Position numbers and translations under genes: made by a program | Assembly: GCF_014646095.1 (NCBI RefSeq) | Contig: NZ_BMMU01000008.1 | Span: forward strand, 62,001-126,000 | Length of the DNA: 64,000 nt | DNA from: Streptomyces lacrimifluminis | Lineage (GTDB): Bacteria > Actinomycetota > Actinomycetes > Streptomycetales > Streptomycetaceae | Direction of reading: 5' to 3' | The notes under the pieces: model-generated | What the model saw: the letters and a program-made list of their open reading frames with translations, nothing else | The model's database searches: none | What the model was told of the DNA's origin: nothing | Shown: in pieces, positions 35,480 to 43,843 of the stretch | Position numbering within the stretch: the stretch's first letter is position 1 | How the letters are laid out: the number at the start of each line of letters is the position of its first letter

Positions 35480-36496
35480 ATGTGCGTGCGTGTGAAGAAT
35501 TGGCGTGAAGAGGCCCAACCTGAGTCCGTTTCTGACACTCCGGCCGGTGGCCGGTCAGGAGCCGGATCCGGGTGGCCCGAGGCCGCGACGGAGACGAAAG
35601 GGCTTTCCGGGAGGGCGGGCAGCACAGCCGCGAACTCCGCGCCTGTGCCCAGGCAGAGACACACGGATGCTCCGCGGGATCCCGGGGACAGCGGAATCTC
35701 CTTCGGGGTCCCCTACCAGCGTCCCTGGGAGAACCCTGTCGAGGCCGGGCACACCCATGACCCGCACGAGGTGACCGTCCAGCTCGACGGCGTGGGCCGG
35801 CAGGTCGACGAGCTTCTCGTACGACAGGCCAAGGAGGGCCAGGACGCCGACGGGGTCGGCGACGGGCCCGTCTTCGTCGACGAGACCGGCCGCCGCAGCC
35901 GCAGATACCGACGGATCGGCATGGTCGTCGGCATCTCCTGCGCGGTGTACGCCGTCGTCATCGTCGCCACGCTCCTGTCGGGCAACTCGAACGCGCCCTG
36001 GCTGCCCGTACCGGGCCAGAAGGACGAGCAGCCGGCCGGTCAGGTCGAGACGAGCCCGCTGCCCACCGATTCGGCACCACCGTCGGAGGCGGCGGCCGGA
36101 GTGTCGCCCGCACCGGACGCACCGGTTAGTACGAGCGCCACGCCGTCGCGGAAGGCAGGCGCGTCCCCGGCCCCGTCCGTGAGCGCCGCCCCGAAGCCGA
36201 GCGCGTCCGCCAGCTCCAAGCCCGCGCCCAGCACCACCCGCCGCGATCCGGGTCCCAGCCCGAGCGTCTCGGAGGCCGGACCGTCCCCGTCGGTGTCCGT
36301 CTCCCCGTCCCCGTCCCCGTCCGACGGCGGCAACACCTCACCCGACCCGTCGCCGTCGACCGACCCCGGCACCGATCCGGTCGCGAGCGGTCCGCAGGAG
36401 CCCTCGCCCATCGCGTCCGAAAGCCCGAGCGGCGAGGCCCCGAGCCCCGCCGAACCGAGCACCGCCAGCTCCACGTCCACGGAGTACGTCATCTGA
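35480..36496 (+). CDS. Membrane-anchored protein with Ser/Pro-rich outer tail (MatA position)
   Basis: The product from the ATG at 35480 is 338 aa: a hydrophilic cytoplasmic region (1-140) with a short amphipathic segment (EVTVQLDGVGRQVDELLVRQ), a basic stop (RRSRRYRRI), one span (~146-167), then a ~170-residue disordered tail of Pro/Ser/Ala repeats. GTG codons at 35486 and 35492 are alternative starts. It overlaps matB by one base (the TGA/ATG junction at 36494-36498). From memory, S. lividans has a MatA-MatB pair needed for mycelial aggregation and poly-GlcNAc-like polymer synthesis; MatA identity is inferred from position. The 156-bp gap before it shows no clear promoter. Confidence 0.7.
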   Translation: MCVRVKNWREEAQPESVSDTPAGGRSGAGSGWPEAATETKGLSGRAGSTAANSAPVPRQRHTDAPRDPGDSGISFGVPYQRPWENPVEAGHTHDPHEVTVQLDGVGRQVDELLVRQAKEGQDADGVGDGPVFVDETGRRSRRYRRIGMVVGISCAVYAVVIVATLLSGNSNAPWLPVPGQKDEQPAGQVETSPLPTDSAPPSEAAAGVSPAPDAPVSTSATPSRKAGASPAPSVSAAPKPSASASSKPAPSTTRRDPGPSPSVSEAGPSPSVSVSPSPSPSDGGNTSPDPSPSTDPGTDPVASGPQEPSPIASESPSGEAPSPAEPSTASSTSTEYVI

Positions 36497-38685
36497 TGGC
36501 ATCCCGCCCCAGCCGCCGAGCCCGCAAGTCCGCTCCCCGAGCCCGGCGGCGGCTCCCCATGCGCCAGCTGCTTCCCTCGCTCGTCCTCGTCGCCCTGATG
36601 GCGATGCTGATGCTGCGCGGGTACGTGCACAACGAGATCCTCGCGGATCACCGCGTCCAGCCGCCCGCGTCCGCCGACCAGGTTCCGAAGGAGATCCTTG
36701 AGGGCGGTCCGGTCATCGACACCCGCAGCGGCCAGGGAACCAGTCTGAAGGTGCCGGACCGTGAGCTGGTCCTCACGTTCGACGACGGCCCCGACCCCAC
36801 ATGGACCCCCAAGGTCCTCGACGTACTGAGGAAGAACGACGCGCACGCCGTCTTCTTCATCACCGGCAGCATGGCCTCGCGCTACCCGGACCTGGTCCGG
36901 CGCATGGTCGCCGAGGGCCACGAGATCGGTCTGCACACCTTCAACCACCCCGATCTCTCCCTCCAGTCGAAGAAGCGCATCGACTGGGAGCTGACCCAGA
37001 ACCAGCTGGCGCTCGCGGGCGCGGCCGGGATCCGCACCTCGCTCTTCCGGCCGCCGTACTCGTCGTTCGCCGCCGACATGGACAACCGGACGTGGCCGGT
37101 CACCGAGTACATCGGCAGTCGCGGCTACATCACGGTCGTCACCAACACCGACAGCCAGGACTGGCAGCGCCCCGGCGTCGAGGAGATCATCCGCCGGGCC
37201 ACACCGAAGGGCGACGACGGCGCGATCGTCCTCATGCACGACTCCGGCGGCGACCGCTCACAGACCGTCGCCGCCCTCGACCGCTACATCGGCCGGCTCC
37301 AGGACAGGGGCTACGAGTTCCACACGCTCACCGCCGCGCTCAAGGCCCCGAGCGCGCACACCGCCGTGGCCGGGATGGACCGCCTGAAGGGCCAGGCGTG
37401 GGTGTACGCCGTCCAGGCGTCCGAGCACACGACCGGTGTCCTGGTGGTCGGCCTCGCCGTGATCGGCGCGCTGGTCATCGCCCGCTTCGGACTGATGCTC
37501 CTGCTGTCCGTCCTCCACGCCCGCCGCGTGCGCCGCCCGAACTTCCGCTGGGGCCCGCCCGTCACCGAACCCGTCTCCGTCCTCGTCCCCGCCTACAACG
37601 AGGCCAAGTGCATCGAGCAGACGGTCCGTTCACTGATGGAGAGCGACCATCCCATCGAAGTGATCGTCATCGACGACGGGTCGAGCGACGGCACGGCCCG
37701 CATCGTCGAGAACATGGGCCTGCCCAACGTACGCGTCGTCCGCCAGCTCAACGCGGGCAAGCCCGCCGCCCTCAACCGGGGTGTGGCGAACGCCCGGCAC
37801 AACCTGATCGTGATGATGGACGGTGACACGGTCTTCGAACCGTCCACCGTCCGCGAACTCGTCCAGCCCTTCGGCGACGCGCGCGTGGGCGCGGTCGCGG
37901 GCAACGCGAAGGTCGGCAACCGGGACCGGCTCATCGGTTCCTGGCAGCACATCGAGTACGTGATGGGCTTCAACCTCGACCGCCGTATGTACGACGTCCT
38001 GCGCTGCATGCCGACGATCCCCGGCGCGGTCGGGGCCTTCCGGCGCAGCGCGCTGAAGCGGGTCGGCGGGATGAGCGACGACACCCTCGCCGAGGACACC
38101 GACATCACCATGGCGATGCACCGCGACGGCTGGCGCGTCGTGTACGCGGAGAACGCCCGCGCCTGGACCGAGGCCCCCGAAACGGTCCAGCAACTGTGGT
38201 CCCAGCGCTACCGCTGGTCGTACGGCACCATGCAGGCGATCTGGAAGCACCGCAGAGCCGTCATCGAACGCGGCCCGTCGGGACGCTTCGGCCGGGTCGG
38301 CCTGCCCCTGGTCTCCCTCTTCATGGTGCTGGCTCCGCTCCTGGCGCCCCTGATCGACATCTTCCTCCTCTACGGGCTGGTGTTCGGCCCGACGGAGAAG
38401 ACGATCCTCGCCTGGCTGGGCGTCCTGGCGATCCAGGTGGTGTGCGCGGCCTACGCGTTCCGCCTCGACAAGGAGCCCATGACCCACCTGATCTCCCTGC
38501 CGCTCCAGCAGATCCTCTACCGCCAGCTCATGTACGTCGTCCTGCTCCAGTCCTGGATCACCGCGCTCACCGGAGGCCGGCTGCGCTGGCAGAAACTGCG
38601 GCGGACGGGAGCGGTGGGCCTGCCCGGCGGGGCTCCGGCAGCGGGGACGCAGCAACGACCGCAGGAGCGGAAGCCGGTCGGATGA
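36496..38685 (+). CDS. matB: Bifunctional polysaccharide deacetylase / glycosyltransferase (MatB-like)
   Basis: A 729-aa fusion. After a signal-anchor (~22-38) comes a polysaccharide deacetylase (NodB) domain, about 85-265, with the metal motif TFDDGPD, HTFNH, the RPPYS loop and LMHDSGGD. A central span precedes a family-2 glycosyltransferase domain (~355-600) with VPAYNEA, DDGSSDGT, MMDGDT, the catalytic EDTD and QRYRW motifs, followed by more spans. The combination matches MatB of Streptomyces, which makes an extracellular beta-1,6-GlcNAc-like glue that causes pellet formation. Deacetylation outside and synthesis inside are thus on one chain. Confidence 0.88.
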   Translation: MASRPSRRARKSAPRARRRLPMRQLLPSLVLVALMAMLMLRGYVHNEILADHRVQPPASADQVPKEILEGGPVIDTRSGQGTSLKVPDRELVLTFDDGPDPTWTPKVLDVLRKNDAHAVFFITGSMASRYPDLVRRMVAEGHEIGLHTFNHPDLSLQSKKRIDWELTQNQLALAGAAGIRTSLFRPPYSSFAADMDNRTWPVTEYIGSRGYITVVTNTDSQDWQRPGVEEIIRRATPKGDDGAIVLMHDSGGDRSQTVAALDRYIGRLQDRGYEFHTLTAALKAPSAHTAVAGMDRLKGQAWVYAVQASEHTTGVLVVGLAVIGALVIARFGLMLLLSVLHARRVRRPNFRWGPPVTEPVSVLVPAYNEAKCIEQTVRSLMESDHPIEVIVIDDGSSDGTARIVENMGLPNVRVVRQLNAGKPAALNRGVANARHNLIVMMDGDTVFEPSTVRELVQPFGDARVGAVAGNAKVGNRDRLIGSWQHIEYVMGFNLDRRMYDVLRCMPTIPGAVGAFRRSALKRVGGMSDDTLAEDTDITMAMHRDGWRVVYAENARAWTEAPETVQQLWSQRYRWSYGTMQAIWKHRRAVIERGPSGRFGRVGLPLVSLFMVLAPLLAPLIDIFLLYGLVFGPTEKTILAWLGVLAIQVVCAAYAFRLDKEPMTHLISLPLQQILYRQLMYVVLLQSWITALTGGRLRWQKLRRTGAVGLPGGAPAAGTQQRPQERKPVG

Positions 38686-39938
38686 GCACGCACCCTCCCC
38701 AGAAGGCACCGCACGCGATGACCGTACCCAGCACCCGGACCGGCGTCACCGACCAGCCGTCCGAGCCGGACCAGGCTCCCGGGCCGGCCCCGTCCACCCG
38801 GGACCGCTACTTCGACCTGCTTCGCGCGCTCGCCCTCTTCCGCGTGGTCCTCTACCACCTCACCGGCTGGGCCTGGCTCCCGCTCCTCTTCCCGTCCATG
38901 GGCGTGATGTTCGCCCTGGCCGGCAACCTGATGGCCCGCTCGCTGAAACGCCCGGCCGGCCAGGTCATCAAGAGCCGCGTCCGCCGACTCCTGCCTCCGC
39001 TCTGGCTGCTGGGCGTCGTAGGAGTCACCGGCATGGTGCTCCAGGGCTGGGGACCCGACTCCGAGGGCCACCCCGGCTGGTGGCTGCTCCACCTCACCTT
39101 CTGGATCCTCCCGCTGAGCGACCCGCCGTACGCCGAGGGACTGCCCGGCGTCCAAGGCTTCATCGGCGAGAACTGGGCCGCCGACCTCGCCGGACCGCTG
39201 TGGTACCTCCGTGCGTACCTCTGGTACGTCCTCCTCTCGCCCTTCCTGCTGCGTGCCCTGCGCGCGATGCCGGCGGCGACCGTCGCCGCGCCGATCGCGC
39301 TGTCCGCCGCGTTCGAACTGGGGTACCTCACCCTCCCCGGGGAGCGGATTCCCTCGGCGCTCACGGACTTCAGCACCTTCGGGGCCTGCTGGATCCTCGG
39401 CATGGCCCATCAGGAGGGCATCCTCCAGCGCCTGCCGGGCTATGTGATCCCGTCCGTGGCCCCGGTCGTCGCTCTGGTGGGCCTCTGGTACGCGCTGAAC
39501 CACGACTTCGGCGAGGGCCACGACCTGGACAGCATGCCCCTGGCCCAGGCCCTCTGGTCCTGCGGCACGGTCATGCTGTTGCTGCACATCAGCCCGTCCT
39601 GGTCGGAGTGGCCGCGCCGCCTGCGCCGGTGGGGCGGAGCGATCACGCTGCTCAACTCCCGGGCGGTGACGATCTATCTCTGGCACAACACCTGCATCCT
39701 GGTCGCGGCGACCCAGTGGGACCGGCTGTGGAGCGTCGAGCCACTCGAACAGCACGCCTCCTGGCTGCTGGAGAGCCCATGGCCGGTACTGGCGATCACC
39801 TGGGTGCTCATCGCCGGGTGCGTCGTCTGTTTCGGCTGGGCGGAGGACCTGGCCGCGAACCGCAAGCCGAGGATCTGGCCGAGCGGCGCGGAACCTCGAC
39901 GACGGCCGGCGCGGAGCGGCGCGGGGCACCGGAGGTGA
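38682..39938 (+). CDS. Membrane acyltransferase (acyltransferase-3 family)
   Basis: A 418-aa protein with about ten hydrophobic segments and the family's N-terminal pattern RDRYFDLLRALALFRVVLYH, where Arg and the later His are typical catalytic residues; a WYLRAYLWYVLLSPFLL segment is also characteristic. The ATG overlaps the matB stop (ATGA), so it is coupled. It probably O-acylates (for example acetylates or succinylates) the MatB polymer or another surface glycan; inference from context. Confidence 0.85.
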   Translation: MSTHPPQKAPHAMTVPSTRTGVTDQPSEPDQAPGPAPSTRDRYFDLLRALALFRVVLYHLTGWAWLPLLFPSMGVMFALAGNLMARSLKRPAGQVIKSRVRRLLPPLWLLGVVGVTGMVLQGWGPDSEGHPGWWLLHLTFWILPLSDPPYAEGLPGVQGFIGENWAADLAGPLWYLRAYLWYVLLSPFLLRALRAMPAATVAAPIALSAAFELGYLTLPGERIPSALTDFSTFGACWILGMAHQEGILQRLPGYVIPSVAPVVALVGLWYALNHDFGEGHDLDSMPLAQALWSCGTVMLLLHISPSWSEWPRRLRRWGGAITLLNSRAVTIYLWHNTCILVAATQWDRLWSVEPLEQHASWLLESPWPVLAITWVLIAGCVVCFGWAEDLAANRKPRIWPSGAEPRRRPARSGAGHRR

Positions 39939-39950
39939 CAGACGTTTGGG

Positions 39951-39983
39951 AACGGCCCGGCGCCCTGGGGGTGCCGGGCCGTT
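39951..39983 (+). terminator. Terminator after the mat-type operon
   Basis: AACGGCCCGGC (39951-39961) pairs exactly with 39973-39983 around an 11-nt loop, followed by CTGTGTCGTG. It closes the 35480-39938 operon. Confidence 0.8.
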
Positions 39984-40112
39984 CTGTGTCGTGTTCGCGA
40001 GGTGAAGGCCATGGGCATCTCATGATTCGCTCTGGTGCCCGCCCCTCGCGCCCGGCTAGCGTGACGCTGCCCCCGCGGCAGTCCCCTTTTTGTGTCGAGT
40101 GAGAGAACGAAG

Positions 40113-40787
40113 TTGAGCAAGGCACCGCCAACCCAGCCGTCCCCCGGACGCGCGCCGGTCTTCGGACTGATCACGCCCGAGGACTGGTACCGCATCCCGC
40201 TCCAGCCCCGGGAACGCCGCGAGGCGTCCGTGAACGCGCTGATCAGGCGGCAGTTCACCGGCGTCGACGACCAGCCGATCCTGCGCCGCAAGGCCGAGGA
40301 GCAGTTGCTGGGCACGGCCGAGGCCGGGGCCGAGCAGGGCGGTGTCGTGCTGTACCTGTCGTTCCTGGAGGTCGGTGGCATCCCGCTGTCCGCCTCCCTC
40401 CTGGTCTCCCGCCTGCACCGGAAGTTCGACGGCTTGGACGCCGTCGCCGCGCTGGCCGGTTCGGGCGAGGTCGAGCTGATGACGCTGCCCGCCGCCGGAC
40501 GGGCGGCCCGGCTGGTCCGGCGTGAGCGGTCCAAGCAGTCACGGAAGATGGGCTCCGAGTTCGCGGACACCGTCGTGGAGTACTTCGTACCGGTCCCGGA
40601 CCGTGACGAGGTGCTGATGCTGACCTTCAGCACTCCGCTGGAGCCCATCGCGGACGCCATGGTGGGGCTGTTCGACGCGGTGGCCGGTACCTTGCGGTGG
40701 CAAAAAGCCGACAACGCGGGCAACGGCGTAGAGGGCAAAGGCGTAGAAGGCAACGGGGAGGAAGCAGCGGGATGGGCGAGCGACTGA
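40113..40787 (+). CDS. Unknown protein opening a WXG100-type cassette
   Basis: A soluble protein of about 224 aa; TTG 40113 is taken as start (GAGAGAACGAAG upstream), with GTG 40092 as alternative. No family is recognised with certainty. The layout is a Trp-containing N-terminal strand (EDWYRIPLQP), an Ala-rich helix, LYLSFLEVGGIPLSASLL, and a C-terminal part VVEYFVPVPDRDEVLMLTFS followed by an amphipathic helix. The same order of elements appears in the 42459-43052 protein, so the two are probably distant paralogues flanking the WXG100 genes. The C-terminus has repeats of GNGVEGKGVEGNG. It overlaps the next gene by 16 bp. Confidence 0.75.
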   Translation: MSKAPPTQPSPGRAPVFGLITPEDWYRIPLQPRERREASVNALIRRQFTGVDDQPILRRKAEEQLLGTAEAGAEQGGVVLYLSFLEVGGIPLSASLLVSRLHRKFDGLDAVAALAGSGEVELMTLPAAGRAARLVRRERSKQSRKMGSEFADTVVEYFVPVPDRDEVLMLTFSTPLEPIADAMVGLFDAVAGTLRWQKADNAGNGVEGKGVEGNGEEAAGWASD

Positions 40788-41074
40788 GGGTCGAAACGGC
40801 CGACCTGGCAAAGGCCGGCACCGGTCTGCGGACGGTGGCGACCGAGCTGGAAGGGCTCGACAAGCTCATGGACGCGTACGACCGCCGTACCGTCGGACAC
40901 CAGCAACTCCACGAGCGGCTGCAGGACTTCTCGGACGGTTGGGACGACAACCGCAAGAAGATGATCGAACAGATCCAGGGACTCGGGCAGGTCGCCCACG
41001 AGTCCGCCAAGGCGTACAAGGAGCTCGACACCGCGCTGTACGACGCACTCGTGGGCAAGGGGAAGAAGAAGTGA
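40772..41074 (+). CDS. WXG100-like (ESAT-6 superfamily) protein
   Basis: Exactly 100 aa, helical, starting MGERLRVETADLAKAGTGLR. The turn between the two helices has FSDGWDDNRKKM in place of the strict WxG. The C-terminus has YKELD, fitting the YxxxD/E type VII export signal. An AGGAAGC ribosome-binding site precedes the ATG. It overlaps both neighbours. Proteins of this kind are substrates or partners of type VII secretion; no FtsK-like EccC gene is in the window, so the secretion machine would be elsewhere. Confidence 0.75.
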   Translation: MGERLRVETADLAKAGTGLRTVATELEGLDKLMDAYDRRTVGHQQLHERLQDFSDGWDDNRKKMIEQIQGLGQVAHESAKAYKELDTALYDALVGKGKKK

Positions 41075-42462
41075 GCCGCCCGGCGGACCACCGGTGGCAG
41101 GTGCTGGGGGAGAGCGGCGACCCGGTGCCCGGTGACGTCCACGACCTGCAGGCCCTCTCGCGCCGGTTCGAGGCCACGGCCAAGACCATCACCGACACGA
41201 CGGAGGCGCTGCGCCGGCTCGGAAACCTGGAGAGCTGGGACTCCGAGGCCGGGAAGGCCTTCGCCGAGAAGGCCAACGACACCGCGAAGACGGTGAGCAA
41301 GGCGCACGACCGCTACGCGGGCGCCGCGACCGCGCTGAAGACGTACTACACCGACCTGGAGACCATCCAGGAGGACGCGGACAAGCTCCTGCGCGACGCG
41401 GAGACGAAGAGCGGCGACCTGACCACGGCCAGGTCCGGCGCCGACAACCCGCCCAAGGGCACCACCGAGGGCGACCAGAAGAAGCTCGACAAGAAGGTGA
41501 CCGTCCTCCAGGAGGGCCTGGACGACCTGCGCGGAAAGCTCGCCGCGGTGAAGACCCGCCACAAGGAGGCCGGGGACAAGGCGGCCAAGGCGATCCACGA
41601 CACCACCGAGGGCGACGGTCTCAACGACGGGTGGCTGGACGATCTGCGGGACTCGCTGAAAATCATCAGTGACATCTCCGGGGCGATCGCGGCGTTCTGC
41701 GGGATCGCGGCGTTGGCGGTCGGCTGGATTCCGATCATCGGCCAGGCCCTTGCGGGAGTGCTGGGCACGGTCGCCCTGGTGATGACGGTCGTCTCACTCG
41801 TCTGTCACGTCCTGCTCGCCATCAACGGCGACGGGTCCTGGGGCGATGTGGCGATGGACGTTCTCGGGCTCGCGACGTTCGGTATCGGGCGGGTCTTCGG
41901 CGCGGGCGCGAAACTCGCGGCCACGGCCAGCCGCAGCCGGGTCTGGAATGCCGCGAGGCAGTACGTCCGCGCCTGGAACCCGGGAATGAACTCGCGAGCG
42001 ACGCGTGCGCTCGTCGAGTCGATGGTCGGACCGCGCGCCGGAGCCGTCGACGACGTGGTGCTGCCGAACGTATCGCTGGCAGCCGCCTTCAAGGGCTTGC
42101 CGAGATCCTTCGCGGACGACATGAGCACGGTGACCAGCCGTATCGGAGACCTGTTCAAGGGAAGCGACAACATGGCCGCGCTCCGCAACGCCTACAACAC
42201 GGCGGGACCGCGCGGCGTGGCCAGCATGTACGTGGGGCCGGGCATGGTCGACGAGCTCGGGCGCATGAAGAACATCGGCGCGACCGATCTCGCCCTCATC
42301 GGTACCCCCGATGCCTTCAAGCAGGCCCTCACGTACAACTCGATCGGGCTCGGTGGCACCGCGGTGGGCGCTGGCTCCGACCTCAACAGCTTCATCGGCC
42401 TGTTCACCGAGGGCCCGGAGCCCGACGTCACCGGGTCCGACGCCTCGCTGGCGGGGCGGTGA
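41071..42462 (+). CDS. Large WXG100-fold protein with hydrophobic segment, possible T7SS effector
   Basis: A 463-aa protein starting at GTG 41071, overlapping the previous stop (GTGA). Residues ~15-110 form a second ESAT-6-like helical unit (WDSEAGKAFAEKA and YYTDLET, which fits YxxxE). A Lys/Glu coiled coil follows, then two hydrophobic spans (ISDISGAIAAFCGIAALAVG and ALAGVLGTVALVMTVVSLVC, about 195-250), then a ~200-residue C-terminal region without a known motif. The layout resembles polymorphic-toxin or pore-forming substrates of type VII secretion, but no catalytic toxin domain is recognisable. Confidence 0.7.
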   Translation: MSRPADHRWQVLGESGDPVPGDVHDLQALSRRFEATAKTITDTTEALRRLGNLESWDSEAGKAFAEKANDTAKTVSKAHDRYAGAATALKTYYTDLETIQEDADKLLRDAETKSGDLTTARSGADNPPKGTTEGDQKKLDKKVTVLQEGLDDLRGKLAAVKTRHKEAGDKAAKAIHDTTEGDGLNDGWLDDLRDSLKIISDISGAIAAFCGIAALAVGWIPIIGQALAGVLGTVALVMTVVSLVCHVLLAINGDGSWGDVAMDVLGLATFGIGRVFGAGAKLAATASRSRVWNAARQYVRAWNPGMNSRATRALVESMVGPRAGAVDDVVLPNVSLAAAFKGLPRSFADDMSTVTSRIGDLFKGSDNMAALRNAYNTAGPRGVASMYVGPGMVDELGRMKNIGATDLALIGTPDAFKQALTYNSIGLGGTAVGAGSDLNSFIGLFTEGPEPDVTGSDASLAGR

Positions 42463-43052
42463 CGTCCATGGTCACGAACGACTGGCGGGAGTGCCGGGTC
42501 ATGCTGCCCGCCCCGCAGAACTGGCTGGTCCTGGACCTGCGCAGCGAGGACCCCGAGACCTGGGCCCGCGAGGTCGCGGAGGTGCATCTCGCCGAGGACG
42601 CCCTTGCGGAGTTGCGCGACGCGTTCGCCACGGACGTCCTGTGGTACTGGGGCGTGGCCGTCCGGCAGCGGGCGCTGTGTGCGGCGGTACTGGCTCCTCC
42701 GGCGAGCGCGGTCATCGCCTCGTACACGGTCCGGGAGCTGAGAATCCCGCCGGAGTCCCTCTCCGTCGCCGCCTTCCGCGCTGAGGCGGCCCGTGCGAAG
42801 GGGCCGTACTTCGGCAGGCAGGGGCTCACGCAGGTCGAGCTGCCACTGGGACCGGCCCTCAGGGTCCACCGGCTGGAGCCGTCGGCGCCGGACTCCGACA
42901 GCGGCACCATCGTGGAGGGGGTGATCCACTACGTACTGCCGCACGCGCATCCCACAGCGCTGGAGTGCCGACTGCTGTGGTCGACCCTGGGTTTCGGCGA
43001 GGAACTGGAGAGGATCGCCGACGAACTGGCGGACTCAGTCCGTCTGGGGTGA
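42459..43052 (+). CDS. Unknown protein closing the WXG100-type cassette
   Basis: A soluble 197-aa protein; GTG 42459 overlaps the previous stop (GTGA), ATG 42468 is an alternative. It has NWLVLDLRSEDPETWAREVA, an Ala-rich helix, LCAAVLAPPASAVIASYTVR, then VELPLGPALRVHRLE and a C-terminal HYVLPHAHPTALECRLLWST followed by an amphipathic helix. This order of strands and helices mirrors the 40113-40787 protein. By analogy with accessory proteins of ESX loci it could be a chaperone-like partner, but this is inference. Its 3' end overlaps the convergent membrane protein gene by 18 bp. Confidence 0.7.
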   Translation: MTSMVTNDWRECRVMLPAPQNWLVLDLRSEDPETWAREVAEVHLAEDALAELRDAFATDVLWYWGVAVRQRALCAAVLAPPASAVIASYTVRELRIPPESLSVAAFRAEAARAKGPYFGRQGLTQVELPLGPALRVHRLEPSAPDSDSGTIVEGVIHYVLPHAHPTALECRLLWSTLGFGEELERIADELADSVRLG

Positions 43053-43589
43053 GGCCGAGGGGCGCGGAGACCCTGGGCGGCGGATTCCGATCACGCCGTC
43101 CAGGCCGAACTTCTCCCAGGGGAACAGCATCACGGGTGCGTAGCTGAAGCCGAGGACGACGACCGCGACCAGGTTCATGACGAACTCGGGCAGAATCCAT
43201 CCCAGCAGGGACACGACGACTGCCAGGACGAACACATAGACGTCGAAGGCGAGCAGCACGAGGATCTTTCGGGACGCCTCGCCGGCCCCCAGCCGGGGAA
43301 TGTCCTTGCTCCCCCGCACCACGCGGAACAGAGTGACCGGAAGGAAGAGCCCCGTGACTGCGCCCAGAACGATCCCTCCGACCACCAGGCCGCCCCGCCC
43401 GTCCTCGTGAATCAGGGACGACAGAGGTGCGGAGTCCCCCAGCCTCAGCATCAGGAACACACAAGCGAACGCGCCACCCAGCGTCGTCGCGGCGACCGAG
43501 AGGAAACCCGTCGCGAAGAGCACGTTCCCGGCGAAGGTGCGCTGAGCATGCTGTGCCGTGGGCCTGTCGGACCTGGGCTCGGCGGACAT
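43035..43589 (-). CDS. Small membrane protein, possible immunity partner
   Basis: A 184-aa protein with four hydrophobic segments (AGNVLFATGFLSVAATTLGG, GGIVLGAVTGLFLPVTLF, ILVLLAFDVYVFVLAVVVSL, FVMNLVAVVVLGFSYAPVML). The ATG at 43589 has GGGAGG 5 bp upstream and is preferred over starts further out. It faces the WXG100 cassette tail-to-tail. Membrane proteins beside hydrophobic toxin candidates are often immunity proteins; here this is only a positional suggestion. Confidence 0.65.
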   Translation of the reverse strand: MSAEPRSDRPTAQHAQRTFAGNVLFATGFLSVAATTLGGAFACVFLMLRLGDSAPLSSLIHEDGRGGLVVGGIVLGAVTGLFLPVTLFRVVRGSKDIPRLGAGEASRKILVLLAFDVYVFVLAVVVSLLGWILPEFVMNLVAVVVLGFSYAPVMLFPWEKFGLDGVIGIRRPGSPRPSASPQTD

Positions 43590-43843
43590 GGACCCTCCCG
43601 TTCCCTGTGTGGGGTCCGGTAGAGGATAGCGGGACGCGGTGCCCCGCCAGAGGGGCGCCGTGCTCTGGCCGTGACCTCCGTCTGCGTAACCTCTCATCCC
43701 ACCTCCTCGCGGGGTGAGAGCAAAGTTCCCTTCCGGTCACCCACAGCCACAGTGCGGAAACGCGCCCTCTCTACCTTCGGGACTCATCACCGCTCAGCAC
43801 CCCAAAAAGAACCACCCGAGCCCCGGACCACCGTGGAGGCGTC

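Noticed and set aside
43698..43843. GlnR box upstream of narK
   Set aside because: GTCAC and GAAAC half-sites occur, but the spacing is off by one from the expected 11-bp periodicity, so I do not list it.
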